53,651 nt of DNA from Veillonellales bacterium (GTDB lineage Bacteria > Bacillota > Negativicutes > JAAYSF01). This document shows, in pieces, positions 27,131 to 34,673 of the stretch (position 1 is its first letter; each line of letters starts with the position of its first letter). Below the pieces are notes generated by a model. That model had not been told where the DNA came from and did not search any database. It worked only from the letters and a program-made list of their open reading frames with translations. The stretch is taken from positions 1 to 53,651 of the forward strand of contig JBDKTO010000071.1 of NCBI GenBank assembly GCA_039680175.1, given 5' to 3'. The translations under genes were made by a program, and so were the position numbers.

Positions 27131-28147
27131 GTGGGAAATGCGATTCCATTGCTGCGTGTAAACAATTTAAGAACCAAGTTTTTTACTGAAGAAGGACCAT
27201 TGACGGCTATTGACGGAGTTACATTTGACGTAAATGAGGGAGAGACAGTAGGTTTGGTAGGGGAATCAGGTTGTGGTAAGAGTGTTACAGCGCTGTCAAT
27301 TTTGCGTCTGTTTAAGGCGCATAGCGGGACACAACTGGAGGGAGAAATTTACTTTAGACAAAAAAATTTGCTGACGATGTCGCTTGCTCAAATTCAAAAA
27401 ATTCGTGGAAACCAGATTTCGATGATTTTCCAGGATCCGATGACATCATTGAATCCCCTGTATACAATTGGCAATCAAATTGTTGAATCCATTACCTTAC
27501 ATCAAAATGTCAATAAAAAAGCAGCTATGGAGATAGCGGTCAATATGTTGGAATTGGTAGGAATCCCTTCTCCGCAAAAACGAATTAAGGAATATTCACA
27601 TCAGCTTTCTGGCGGAATGCGTCAACGCGTTATGATTGCAATGGCATTAGCATGTCATCCCAAATTACTGATTGCCGATGAGCCCACAACCGCTCTTGAT
27701 GTGACGATACAGGCACAAATTCTCGATTTGATGATGGAACTGCAGCAGCAGCTGAATATGGGTATTATTTTAATCACGCATGATTTGGGGGTTGTTGCTG
27801 AAGTATGTACCCGGGTGATGGTCATGTACTTAGGTCAGATTGTCGAAGAATGTTCGGTGGAGAAGTTGTTTGCGACACCTTGTCATCCCTATACGGTTGG
27901 ATTGATTCAATCCAATCCGACGCTTGATGGCAATCGAGGAAAACCACTGCATGTGATCAACGGAGTGGTTCCTTCCCTATACCATATCCCCGATGGATGC
28001 CGTTTTGCGCCGCGTTGTCCTCATGCCGATAAGCAATGTTGGGAACAGCCTCCTGAAATGGAAGTTATTTGTGCGGGACACAAGGTCAGGTGCTGGCATC
28101 GGGAAAAACAGAATGGAGATGAAACATTTTGCCGTTTAGTGACTTAA
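27131..28147 (+). CDS. ABC transporter ATPase (DppD type)
   Basis: A 338-aa ATPase with Walker A GESGCGKS, signature LSGGMRQR, Walker B LLIADEPTTALD and the C-terminal oligopeptide-transporter extension with FAPRCPHADKQC. The start is GTG at 27131, 8 bp after GGAGGTG. Its 3' end overlaps the next ATPase gene by 19 bp. Confidence 0.94.
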   Translation: MGNAIPLLRVNNLRTKFFTEEGPLTAIDGVTFDVNEGETVGLVGESGCGKSVTALSILRLFKAHSGTQLEGEIYFRQKNLLTMSLAQIQKIRGNQISMIFQDPMTSLNPLYTIGNQIVESITLHQNVNKKAAMEIAVNMLELVGIPSPQKRIKEYSHQLSGGMRQRVMIAMALACHPKLLIADEPTTALDVTIQAQILDLMMELQQQLNMGIILITHDLGVVAEVCTRVMVMYLGQIVEECSVEKLFATPCHPYTVGLIQSNPTLDGNRGKPLHVINGVVPSLYHIPDGCRFAPRCPHADKQCWEQPPEMEVICAGHKVRCWHREKQNGDETFCRLVT

Positions 28148-29115
28148 AAATAGTAGAGCCGTTGGTTAAAGTCAATAAATTGGTCAAATATTTTCCCGCT
28201 AGGGGGACATATTTTCAACCTTCTGCCATGGTAAGGGCGGTTAACGAGATTTCTTTTTCGCTGCGGGAAGGAGAAACGTATGGACTTGTCGGGGAATCCG
28301 GTTGTGGCAAAAGCACAACTGGTCGGATGATATTGCGGTTGATTGAACCAACATCCGGTGAAGTATTTTACCAAGGTAGAGATATTCTGAAATTAGATGA
28401 GCCTGAATTGCAAAAAATTCGTAAACAAGTACAGATCGTGTTTCAGGATCCTTTTTCCGCATTGAATCCTCGGATTAGGATTGGTGACGCTATCCGGGAG
28501 CCGTTGAATATTTACAATATCGGCAGTCCACAAGACCGTAAAGGCCATGTATGCGAAATTTTGAGTAAAGTTGGTTTGCAAATAGATCATTATGACCGAT
28601 ATCCGCATGAATTCTCTGGCGGGCAGCGACAGCGAATCGTTCTAGCCCGGGCGCTTTCCGTTCAGCCAAAGTTTGTCGTTTTAGATGAGCCGGTATCAGC
28701 ATTGGATGTTTCCACGCAGTCGCAAATTATTAATTTGTTGAGAAAAATCCAGGACGGATTACAATTGACGTATTTATTTATTTCACATAACCTAAGTGTT
28801 ATCCGCCATATTTCAGATCGAATCGGTGTCATGTACCTAGGGCACATATTGGAAGAGGCTGATACGGATTCGCTGTTCAGTGAGCCACAGCATCCATATA
28901 CCCAGGCATTGTTGTCGGCTATTCCTCATTCCAATCCGACACGGAAACGAAGCCGGATTGTGCTAAACGGGGATGTGCCTTCGCCTTTAAATATGCCGTC
29001 CGGATGTGTTTTTCACACAAGATGTCCGATTGCAAATGAAAAATGCAAGGAAATTCCGCCTGCTTTGCGGGAGATTGGTACAAAGCACAAGGTTGCCTGT
29101 CACTTGCATGTTTAG
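28129..29115 (+). CDS. ABC transporter ATPase (DppF type)
   Basis: A 328-aa ATPase with Walker [10 protein letters not shown], signature FSGGQRQR, Walker [12 protein letters not shown] and the C-terminal [12 protein letters not shown] block. The TTG start at 28129 overlaps the upstream ATPase gene and has GGAGATG as RBS. With DppD it powers the importer. Confidence 0.93.
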   Translation: MPFSDLKIVEPLVKVNKLVKYFPARGTYFQPSAMVRAVNEISFSLREGETYGLVGESGCGKSTTGRMILRLIEPTSGEVFYQGRDILKLDEPELQKIRKQVQIVFQDPFSALNPRIRIGDAIREPLNIYNIGSPQDRKGHVCEILSKVGLQIDHYDRYPHEFSGGQRQRIVLARALSVQPKFVVLDEPVSALDVSTQSQIINLLRKIQDGLQLTYLFISHNLSVIRHISDRIGVMYLGHILEEADTDSLFSEPQHPYTQALLSAIPHSNPTRKRSRIVLNGDVPSPLNMPSGCVFHTRCPIANEKCKEIPPALREIGTKHKVACHLHV

Positions 29116-29212
29116 TATCGACATTGTTTAGCACAGTAAAGATTACCCCAAGGGGTGTTAACAGCTTTTTTGCTATATGTATGTTCTATAAAAATATAAG
29201 GTGGTTTTATTA

Positions 29213-30388
29213 ATGAAAATTACTCAAGTGGAAGTATTTCATGTACATCTACGTAAAAACTCAGGGCAACGCCCTATTTTAGTGAGAATTGGTACAGATC
29301 AAGGAATTTTTGGTGTTGGGGAAGCAGGTATGGCTTATGGTATAGGTGGAAGCGCCGCTGTTGGAATGATCAAAGACCTTTCCCAGATGCTTTTAGGATT
29401 GGATCCATTTAATACGGAATTTATATGGGAGAAGTTCTTTAAAAAAACCTTTTGGGGGCAGGGCGGAGGAACTGTCATTTTTTCCGGAATGAGTGCACTT
29501 GATATGGCGCTTTGGGACATTAAAGGAAAGGTGATGGGATTGCCGTTATATAAACTTTTAGGTGGAAAGTGCAGGAATGATCTTAGAGTATATGCTTCGC
29601 AAATTCAGTTTGGATGGGGCTCAGAGAGGAAGCCGAAAGGGCTAAAAGAAGAATACGCAGAGGAAGCCCTGAAGGCTGTTGAGGATGGCTATGATGCCAT
29701 AAAAGTAGATGTATTGGCGCTTAATCGCAACGGCACTACGGATAATGTATATCTGGAAGGACCTTTAGCCAATTCTGTAATTCAACTAGGTGTAGAACGC
29801 GTAAAAGCAATCCGCGAAGCTGTTGGCCCAGACGTAGATATCATTATTGAGAATCATGCGAATACGGATATGGTTAGTGCAGTTCAGTTTGCAAAAGCAA
29901 TTGAAGAATACAATATTTTCTTTTATGAAGAGATTAATACACCGTTGAATTCTAAATTACTGCAAAAGGCCAAAGAAAAGATTAATATTCCTATTGCTTC
30001 GGGTGAAAGAATATACACCCGCTGGGGATATTTACCTTTCTTTGCGGATCGTTCTATTGATATAATTCAGCCAGATATTGGCTCATGTGGTGGTTTTTCT
30101 GAGTTTAAAAAGATTGCAGACATTGCGCATGCATATGAGGTTACAGTACAAGCACATGTGGCAGGAACGGGTGTAGCAGAAGCGGCAGCCTTGCATGCTG
30201 AAACAGCAATTCCTAATTTCTGCATTCATGAACATCATCAAAAAAGTTTGTTGCCGGAGTATGCTGAACTATGCGTTTATAATTACCAGCCAGTAAGAGG
30301 ACGCTATACCGTTCCAGAACTTCCTGGTATAGGGCAGGATATTACCGAAATAGTGTATAAGGATTCAGATAGAATCTTGATTAAGTAA
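29213..30388 (+). CDS. Enolase-superfamily enzyme (mandelate racemase/muconate lactonizing type)
   Basis: A 391-aa enolase-superfamily protein. Residues ~1-115 are the capping domain (ITQVEVFHVHLR), then a barrel with the second-strand Lys region YDAIKVDV, metal-ligand strands IIIENHANTD and FFYEEIN, SGERIYTRWGY, QPDIGSCGGFSE, and a conserved His in VQAHVAGTGVAEAA. The pattern fits the mandelate racemase / sugar-acid dehydratase subgroup. The ATG at 29213 is 8 bp after AAGGTGG; the longer frame starting at 29201 overlaps that RBS. Last gene of the sigma-54 operon, so it probably acts on the imported acid or its product. Confidence 0.88.
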   Translation: MKITQVEVFHVHLRKNSGQRPILVRIGTDQGIFGVGEAGMAYGIGGSAAVGMIKDLSQMLLGLDPFNTEFIWEKFFKKTFWGQGGGTVIFSGMSALDMALWDIKGKVMGLPLYKLLGGKCRNDLRVYASQIQFGWGSERKPKGLKEEYAEEALKAVEDGYDAIKVDVLALNRNGTTDNVYLEGPLANSVIQLGVERVKAIREAVGPDVDIIIENHANTDMVSAVQFAKAIEEYNIFFYEEINTPLNSKLLQKAKEKINIPIASGERIYTRWGYLPFFADRSIDIIQPDIGSCGGFSEFKKIADIAHAYEVTVQAHVAGTGVAEAAALHAETAIPNFCIHEHHQKSLLPEYAELCVYNYQPVRGRYTVPELPGIGQDITEIVYKDSDRILIK

Positions 30389-30499
30389 AGCATATTGTAA
30401 TAGGATAAGTATAGGATGATGCGGTCGCTGTAATTCAGCAGCTAATGGACGATGAAAAAAATGAGCAAAGAGGGGAGTGATTTTTATTTTCAAGTGTGC

Positions 30500-30540
30500 A
30501 TAGAATGCATGTTTTTCAAAAATTCTATGCATTCTATTTA
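30500..30540 (+). terminator. Probable terminator of the catabolic operon
   Basis: ATAGAATGCAT (30500-30510) pairs with ATGCATTCTAT (30527-30537), with a 16-nt loop and a modest T-rich tail. It lies about 110 bp after the enolase-family gene. Confidence 0.5.
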
Positions 30541-30554
30541 TAATCACCCCACAG

Positions 30555-30594
30555 GCAAAAAAACAAGGACTTTGGAATAAATTCCAAAGTCCTT
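30555..30594 (-). terminator. Intrinsic terminator downstream of the tRNA-Ser fragment
   Basis: AAGGACTTTGGAAT (30565-30578) is perfectly complementary to ATTCCAAAGTCCTT (30581-30594). On the minus strand the stem is followed by a T7 run, so it terminates leftward transcripts coming from the tRNA fragment. Confidence 0.8.
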
Positions 30595-30605
30595 TCTCTT
30601 GTAAA

Positions 30606-30662
30606 TGGCGGAGTGGCAGGGATTTGAACCCTGGCAGGGATTGCTCCCTCTAACGATTTAGC
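30606..30662 (-). tRNA. 3' half of a tRNA-Ser(GCT), probable attachment-site scar
   Basis: Read on the minus strand from the anticodon GCT: anticodon-stem 3' side, an AGGGAGCAATCCCT variable arm, the T-arm CCAGGGTTCAAATCCCTG, the acceptor 3' strand and CCA. Upstream of the anticodon the sequence does not form a D arm, an acceptor 5' strand or a matching anticodon stem. So only the 3' half is present. Islands often integrate at tRNA genes and recreate such 3' pieces; this is the left edge of the accessory region. It is unlikely to give a functional tRNA. Confidence 0.7.
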
Positions 30663-30826
30663 AATTAGTCCCCAGCCTTTTTTTGCCTGTTTTATGTGCA
30701 TTTTAGGCTGTTTTTTACACAAAACCAGGGCATATTTTTTATTTTTTATATGTTTTCCATGCAGTATAATTTGAAATCACCCCACAAATCACCCCATAGG
30801 AAAAATCGATTTCCGGCAGCCACTTT

Positions 30827-31171
30827 CTATTTATCCCCGAAAATTCCATTAGTGTTAATGTCAATTGGCCCGCGGATTGAGGTATCAACATCCAACACCT
30901 CATGGACGGCAACTTTCATCATGGCGGATACCTCGTCTATGGAATGTTCGGGCGTTCCTTGAAGCCGACTCTCTTCTGAGACAAGCAAGTTTTCCCGCAG
31001 ACGCAGCATACTTTCCCTTTTCGTATAGGTTGCGATATCCATAACCACGAGATCACCTTCGCCGTTTTTAGTCAAATAAACTGTACTTGCTGCATATTTG
31101 AATTGCCTCGCGAGAATAATCTTAAGAAATGATTTTACGATCTCTTTCACGGATAAAATTATCAATGTCAT
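30827..31171 (-). pseudogene. Phd/YefM-family antitoxin remnant
   Basis: The core VYLTKNGEGDLVVMDIATY is the typical Phd/YefM fold segment, followed by the helical tail (SMLRLRENLLVSEE, then EHSIDEVSAMMKVAVHEV). The N-terminal DNA-binding part is abnormal: in another frame IS-DYSREAIQICSKYS resembles the expected start, which suggests a frameshift near 31110. The C-terminus runs on for about 20 residues beyond the family end. No partner toxin follows; the region next to it is the att scar. Its 5' end overlaps the DUF3791 gene. Confidence 0.55.
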
Positions 31172-31337
31172 TTATGATATAGTTTGATCCTGTTGTATGC
31201 AAGGCATCGTAACAGTCATAAAGATAATTTTGTACACCATATTTCTTAAACAGTTCCATGGTTGCCCTGCCGGTCATACGTTTTTGCGTCTTATATTCCT
31301 CAATGCAATACACCAAAAAGGGCAAATTCTTGCTCAT
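31122..31337 (-). CDS. DUF3791 small protein
   Basis: A 71-aa protein with the family pattern FLVYCIEEYK, ELFKKYGVQNYLYDCYDALHTTG, then YIINDIDNFI. DUF3791 genes commonly lie next to DUF3990 genes, as here. It may act as an antitoxin or accessory protein of the cassette; that role is inference. It starts 2 bp after the preceding small gene and ends in the antitoxin remnant. Confidence 0.75.
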   Translation of the reverse strand: MSKNLPFLVYCIEEYKTQKRMTGRATMELFKKYGVQNYLYDCYDALHTTGSNYIINDIDNFIRERDRKIIS

Positions 31338-31339
31338 GC

Positions 31340-31579
31340 TTAAGCCTCCTCAGGAAAAGTAATTTGGCCGGTTTGCTTCTCCTCGGCGAACATTTCATAT
31401 AGTGTTAACGGACTTAAATGCCAAAGTTTTGTATCTTCATCTTCCAGTAATGCATATAGCTCAGATTGATATAATGCCTCTGTAGCCTGCAGTTCATCCA
31501 CTTTTTGCTTTTCGGCAATTAAGGCAATTAATTGTGGCACAATCAAAGTAAGTATTCCATGCAGTTGTTTTTCTTCCAT
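31340..31579 (-). CDS. Small helical protein of the DUF3990 cassette
   Basis: A 79-aa acidic, helical protein (EEKQLHGILTLIVPQLIALI, then LYALLEDEDTKLWHLSPLTL, ending FPEEA). It starts with ATG at 31579, 9 bp after GGAGG; the longer TTG frame begins inside that RBS. The gene begins 1 bp after the DUF3990 stop, so translation is coupled. I do not recognise a named family with certainty. Position between toxin-like and DUF3791 genes suggests a partner or antitoxin. Confidence 0.7.
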   Translation of the reverse strand: MEEKQLHGILTLIVPQLIALIAEKQKVDELQATEALYQSELYALLEDEDTKLWHLSPLTLYEMFAEEKQTGQITFPEEA

Positions 31580-31580
31580 T

Positions 31581-32069
31581 TTAGTATTCCTCCTCAAGGC
31601 TACCTGAAAACTTCAAGTACGTTAAGGACTTTTCAGTTGCAAAAACAACTTGATCATATAAATTTTTCACCTTTAGAGCAGCTAATGTTTGCTCTTTTGT
31701 TAAGAGACCGCTTGTATAAAGGGTAAAAGTCCGATAAACGTCATCATCTGCAACCGGACCAATAATACAATCATATTGCCTCCCGGTATATTCGCCTGCT
31801 CTGTTAAGTGAAACAAAATCCAGCCATTTTTCATTAGCATAATCAAAGCGTAAAACGTCTAATGCCTGCAGGGCACGCTCTTCATCTAAATGATAAACAT
31901 TTACGATTGCTTTTCCAATTTTTCGGCGTATCATTACTTTTTTTGAAAAATTGGTTGCCTGTGCTTTATTTGTTGTTGTATAAAAGCCGAATCCAAAATC
32001 TAAAAATCTATTCTGGATAATCAGCTTCGGTTTTGACACCATTTGGTTAGTGCCATGATAAAGCAACAT
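31581..32069 (-). CDS. DUF3990 protein, predicted ADP-ribosyltransferase-fold toxin-like
   Basis: A 162-aa protein that starts [15 protein letters not shown] and continues [24 protein letters not shown] (H5) and FGFYTTT (Y30) resemble the H-Y pair that binds NAD in PARP-like ADP-ribosyltransferases, and DUF3990 is generally placed near that fold. NAD use and toxicity are inferred. The ATG at 32069 follows GGAGGT with 9 bp; the ORF can be extended 10 codons upstream without an RBS. It heads a three-gene minus-strand unit with the two small genes. Confidence 0.78.
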   Translation of the reverse strand: MLLYHGTNQMVSKPKLIIQNRFLDFGFGFYTTTNKAQATNFSKKVMIRRKIGKAIVNVYHLDEERALQALDVLRFDYANEKWLDFVSLNRAGEYTGRQYDCIIGPVADDDVYRTFTLYTSGLLTKEQTLAALKVKNLYDQVVFATEKSLTYLKFSGSLEEEY

Positions 32070-32137
32070 AGCAAGACTACCTCCGCTCTTCTTATCCATC
32101 AGTATGCCAATAGTTAATCGTCAATATGTTATGCTTC

Positions 32138-32178
32138 AGTACTATCTAGTACATATCTAGTGCATATCAATTTAATTT
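32138..32178 (-). promoter_or_regulatory. Putative promoter/operator of the DUF3990 cassette
   Basis: On the plus strand TATCTAGTACA and TATCTAGTGCA stand as 11-bp tandem repeats near 32144-32165, about 75-95 bp from the DUF3990 start. A TATAAT box read leftward lies next to them (ATTATA at 32173-32178); its -35 is weak. Such repeats often bind autoregulating antitoxins. Confidence 0.4.
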
Positions 32179-32396
32179 ATTATAGCATATCTATGTAGGG
32201 AAAAAGAATAGATGCCATAGGACTTTGCTGCTGCTGGTGAATTTTGTTTAGGTCTAATAGGCTAGGGTGATGATATCCTCATGACTGACATTCTCGTATC
32301 CATTTCTGGATAAAAGCAAGATGAATCTTGATGCAGAAACAATGCTATTTAGCAAAGATACCTTTATGAAATATTAATAGGGGCAGGCATATTCTT

Positions 32397-32528
32397 GTCC
32401 GTCGTCCGCAAGATTTTTTTAAAAATCCAGCTATATCAACGGTTAGGTATATAAAAATTTAGGGGACGAGGCGGACGTAGCGGACAGCTGGATTTTTTGC
32501 ATCGCAAAAAAGTGCATCACTTTTTTCG
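32397..32528. ncRNA. Structured non-coding block with crossing inverted repeats
   Basis: Two long complementary pairs cross each other. GTCCG-TC-GTCCGC (32397-32409) pairs with GCGGAC-GTA-GCGGAC (32471-32485). AAAAATCCAGCT (32421-32432) pairs perfectly with AGCTGGATTTTT (32486-32497). The order A-B-A'-B' would form a pseudoknot. Two small hairpins follow: TTTTTTGC/GCAAAAAA (32493-32511) and AAAAAAGTG/CACTTTTTT (32506-32526), which exclude each other. No ORF covers this block. The strand is unknown. No known RNA family was recognised. Confidence 0.45.
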
Positions 32529-32529
32529 T

Positions 32530-32962
32530 AAAGGAGCGCTTGGTTTGTTGTAATTAAAATGACATTATCGAAAAATTCGAAAAAATTATAACGAATAACC
32601 TTAAAGGACTAAACGTAATTTTAAAGAAACATAATCCTATCTTTTAGATATAAGTTACATGCCTATACTGGAGCAGATAGGTTATGTTAAAGTTTCCGAT
32701 AAGAAATCAAAATCCAACTATCCCCAAGGATGTGATTTGACTGTCCAAGCTCGTAAAGTTTATATGTCCACGTAAAGATATAAAAAAATTGAATTCGTGT
32801 AAAATAGCTGACAATGATAAACCGGGACAACTAGAAATTTTTGCTGATGTGGAAATGCTGTCAACAAAATATAAATTAGCATTGATTGTCGCGGTTAGTG
32901 CTGTTTCTGCGAGCGGGTATATACATTGGTCCTCAAAAAATGTCTTCCACATGTATACATAT
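32530..32962. other. Intergenic stretch without a convincing gene
   Basis: AT-rich sequence between the structured block and the NdpA gene. Short open frames exist on both strands (plus 32789-32995, minus 32707-32952) but they have no good RBS or recognisable domain. Confidence 0.5.
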
Positions 32963-33967
32963 TTATTTATTTATTATTTTCCCAATGTTTTTTAATTGTA
33001 TTAGTATGGTTCCGTCTGGATTATTTGTAAATTCAATATAATCCTTATTTTGAAAGTAATCCACCGGAAATGCTAATTCAATTCCTGTATCAGTTTTAAT
33101 TCTATGATTTTTACTATTTTTTATGGCGAAAGATCTATCTACTTTAACAGTATTTGGGATACCTGCATTTTTTACTTCGTTAATATATTCTTCCTGCATT
33201 GCAGAAGAAGAACTAAATACCTCTTTTCCTAATTCTACTGGATCTAGGAAATCCGAAATCTCTGCATTTTCAACCAAATAGCTTTTTACTTTAGATATTG
33301 CAGCAACGCTACTTTGTCCATGATTTTCTGATACAGTTCGTGTAATCGATTGAACTAAGTCAATTGCATGTTTAGGTGAAATTGAGGAAGTACATTCTAA
33401 AAGCTTTTCCGGTATTATAAATGTATCTTTACCATCTATAAACCTTTTTTTATCGTTAAACTTAATGTACAAAGAATTTGTTTCTACAATAGCATATTCA
33501 TCAATCTTTTGGGAAATATTAGGAAGAATGGTATAATAATTAATGAGTTCATTTTTTATTCGTCCATCGTCTTTATTCACATAATGAGTAAATCCTATTT
33601 TATTATTGCATTTAAAAATGACTAGATATGGTTTATTGTCTACACTAAGATCAGCAATAATTAAATCTGTAGGATCTAAAATATCTGACTTTGACGTTTC
33701 AGAATGTATTATATTTGCTATATAATAAGAAAATTCCATAAAATCTAAATTGCCATCGGTATAATCTAGTAGGTTTTTACAAAAGATACTATTTTTACAA
33801 AAAACTCCTGTTTCTGCATTCGAATTGTTTAAAAACTTTTCAACATGTTTTGTTATATAAGTTATTACGCTATTATCATGAATATCTAATTCTTTTTCCG
33901 ATAAAACAGTTATTCCAGAATCAAAATCCAGAATATGTAAAACAGCTTTATTTAGAATTATTATCAA
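32963..33967 (-). CDS. Nucleoid-associated protein (NdpA/YejK family)
   Basis: Full-length NdpA-like protein: LNKAVLHILDFDSGITVLSEKELDI at the start, a long middle domain with DLIIADLSVDNKPYLVIFK, and an end with YIEFTNNPDGTILIQL. Family members bind DNA and are part of the nucleoid or of accessory loci. I prefer TTG at 33967 (334 aa), which has AAGAAGG 8 bp upstream and starts exactly at the domain; the ATG at 34024 (353 aa) has no RBS and overlaps the upstream gene by 77 bp. The TTG start still overlaps that gene by 20 bp, so the two are translationally coupled. Confidence 0.82.
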   Translation of the reverse strand: MIIILNKAVLHILDFDSGITVLSEKELDIHDNSVITYITKHVEKFLNNSNAETGVFCKNSIFCKNLLDYTDGNLDFMEFSYYIANIIHSETSKSDILDPTDLIIADLSVDNKPYLVIFKCNNKIGFTHYVNKDDGRIKNELINYYTILPNISQKIDEYAIVETNSLYIKFNDKKRFIDGKDTFIIPEKLLECTSSISPKHAIDLVQSITRTVSENHGQSSVAAISKVKSYLVENAEISDFLDPVELGKEVFSSSSAMQEEYINEVKNAGIPNTVKVDRSFAIKNSKNHRIKTDTGIELAFPVDYFQNKDYIEFTNNPDGTILIQLKNIGKIINK

Positions 33968-34634
33968 TAAATTCGCCTTCTTTCCCTTTATTTCCTGTTT
34001 TTCCCATGACTTCTTCTTTTTCATTTTTTGCTATTATGAGGATTTTGTATGTGATACTTTCTCTAAACATAACTATTGTATTGTAAATAGTGCTTTTAAG
34101 TTCATAAAATATTCGAAAAGTATAGAAAAAGTATACAAGAAGAAATAGGATTGTTATGCTACTATTAATACCTTGATCTGGAGTTAAACTCCAATCATTT
34201 TGTAAACAATTTAAAAAGAGAGATAAAACACCCGTTATCGCCAAACCTATAAAATATAAGAAGAGAATAGATTCATAGTAAGACGTACGTTTTTTTAAAG
34301 AACTTACGCCATCTACTTCGCAAACTTTAGAAAGTGCTTTAATATATTTATCGCTCAAAAAGGCCAATAAAATGGTATAAATTGTAAACAGATACGCAAA
34401 TATATTTAATTGCGCAGATAGAATTATGCCTTCAATTGCAGTTAATATCTTTATTGTATTCTCATCTACTCCTATATAAACCGCAAAAGAGAGAGCTAAA
34501 GCAAAGATAATACAGGTAGAAAAACGATTATTTTTATTTGGACAAATTTCTTTGAAGGCATGCGCAATCATTTTTTTTGCAGGTGTTTCTTTTATAAATT
34601 CTTCAATAGTAGAAAAATATTTTTCTTCACTCAT
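33948..34634 (-). CDS. Predicted four-helix membrane protein, middle gene of the NdpA cassette
   Basis: A 228-aa protein without a known name. Hydrophobic segments lie at about 40-56, 68-95, 118-142 and 155-175. The ~40-residue N-terminal part and the ~40-residue Lys/Glu-rich C-terminal tail (with EKEEVMGKTGNKGKEGEF) would be cytosolic. It overlaps the NdpA gene and lies 39 bp after the upstream gene of unknown function. In a defence setting such a protein would be a candidate membrane effector, which is inference only. Confidence 0.75.
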   Translation of the reverse strand: MSEEKYFSTIEEFIKETPAKKMIAHAFKEICPNKNNRFSTCIIFALALSFAVYIGVDENTIKILTAIEGIILSAQLNIFAYLFTIYTILLAFLSDKYIKALSKVCEVDGVSSLKKRTSYYESILFLYFIGLAITGVLSLFLNCLQNDWSLTPDQGINSSITILFLLVYFFYTFRIFYELKSTIYNTIVMFRESITYKILIIAKNEKEEVMGKTGNKGKEGEFIDNNSK

Positions 34635-34673
34635 TTACTACACCCCTATCTATGCGCGCATCCTTCTTGCGCT

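Noticed and set aside
29116-29212. Terminator between the ABC ATPase and the enolase-family gene
   Set aside because: ACCCCAAGGGGT is palindromic but leaves too small a loop for a stable stem; the genes probably stay in one operon.
30534-30722. 62-aa minus-strand open frame
   Set aside because: It runs through the tRNA-Ser fragment and its terminator, and shows no domain.
30739-30850. Possible C-terminus of a tyrosine integrase on the minus strand next to the tRNA fragment
   Set aside because: The repeated GVICGVIS / WGDLWGDF endings recall integrase tails, but two frames are possible and no catalytic motif remains, so I do not call a gene.
32707-32995. Overlapping short open frames on both strands
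   Set aside because: No RBS at suitable distance, no family, and they overlap each other.
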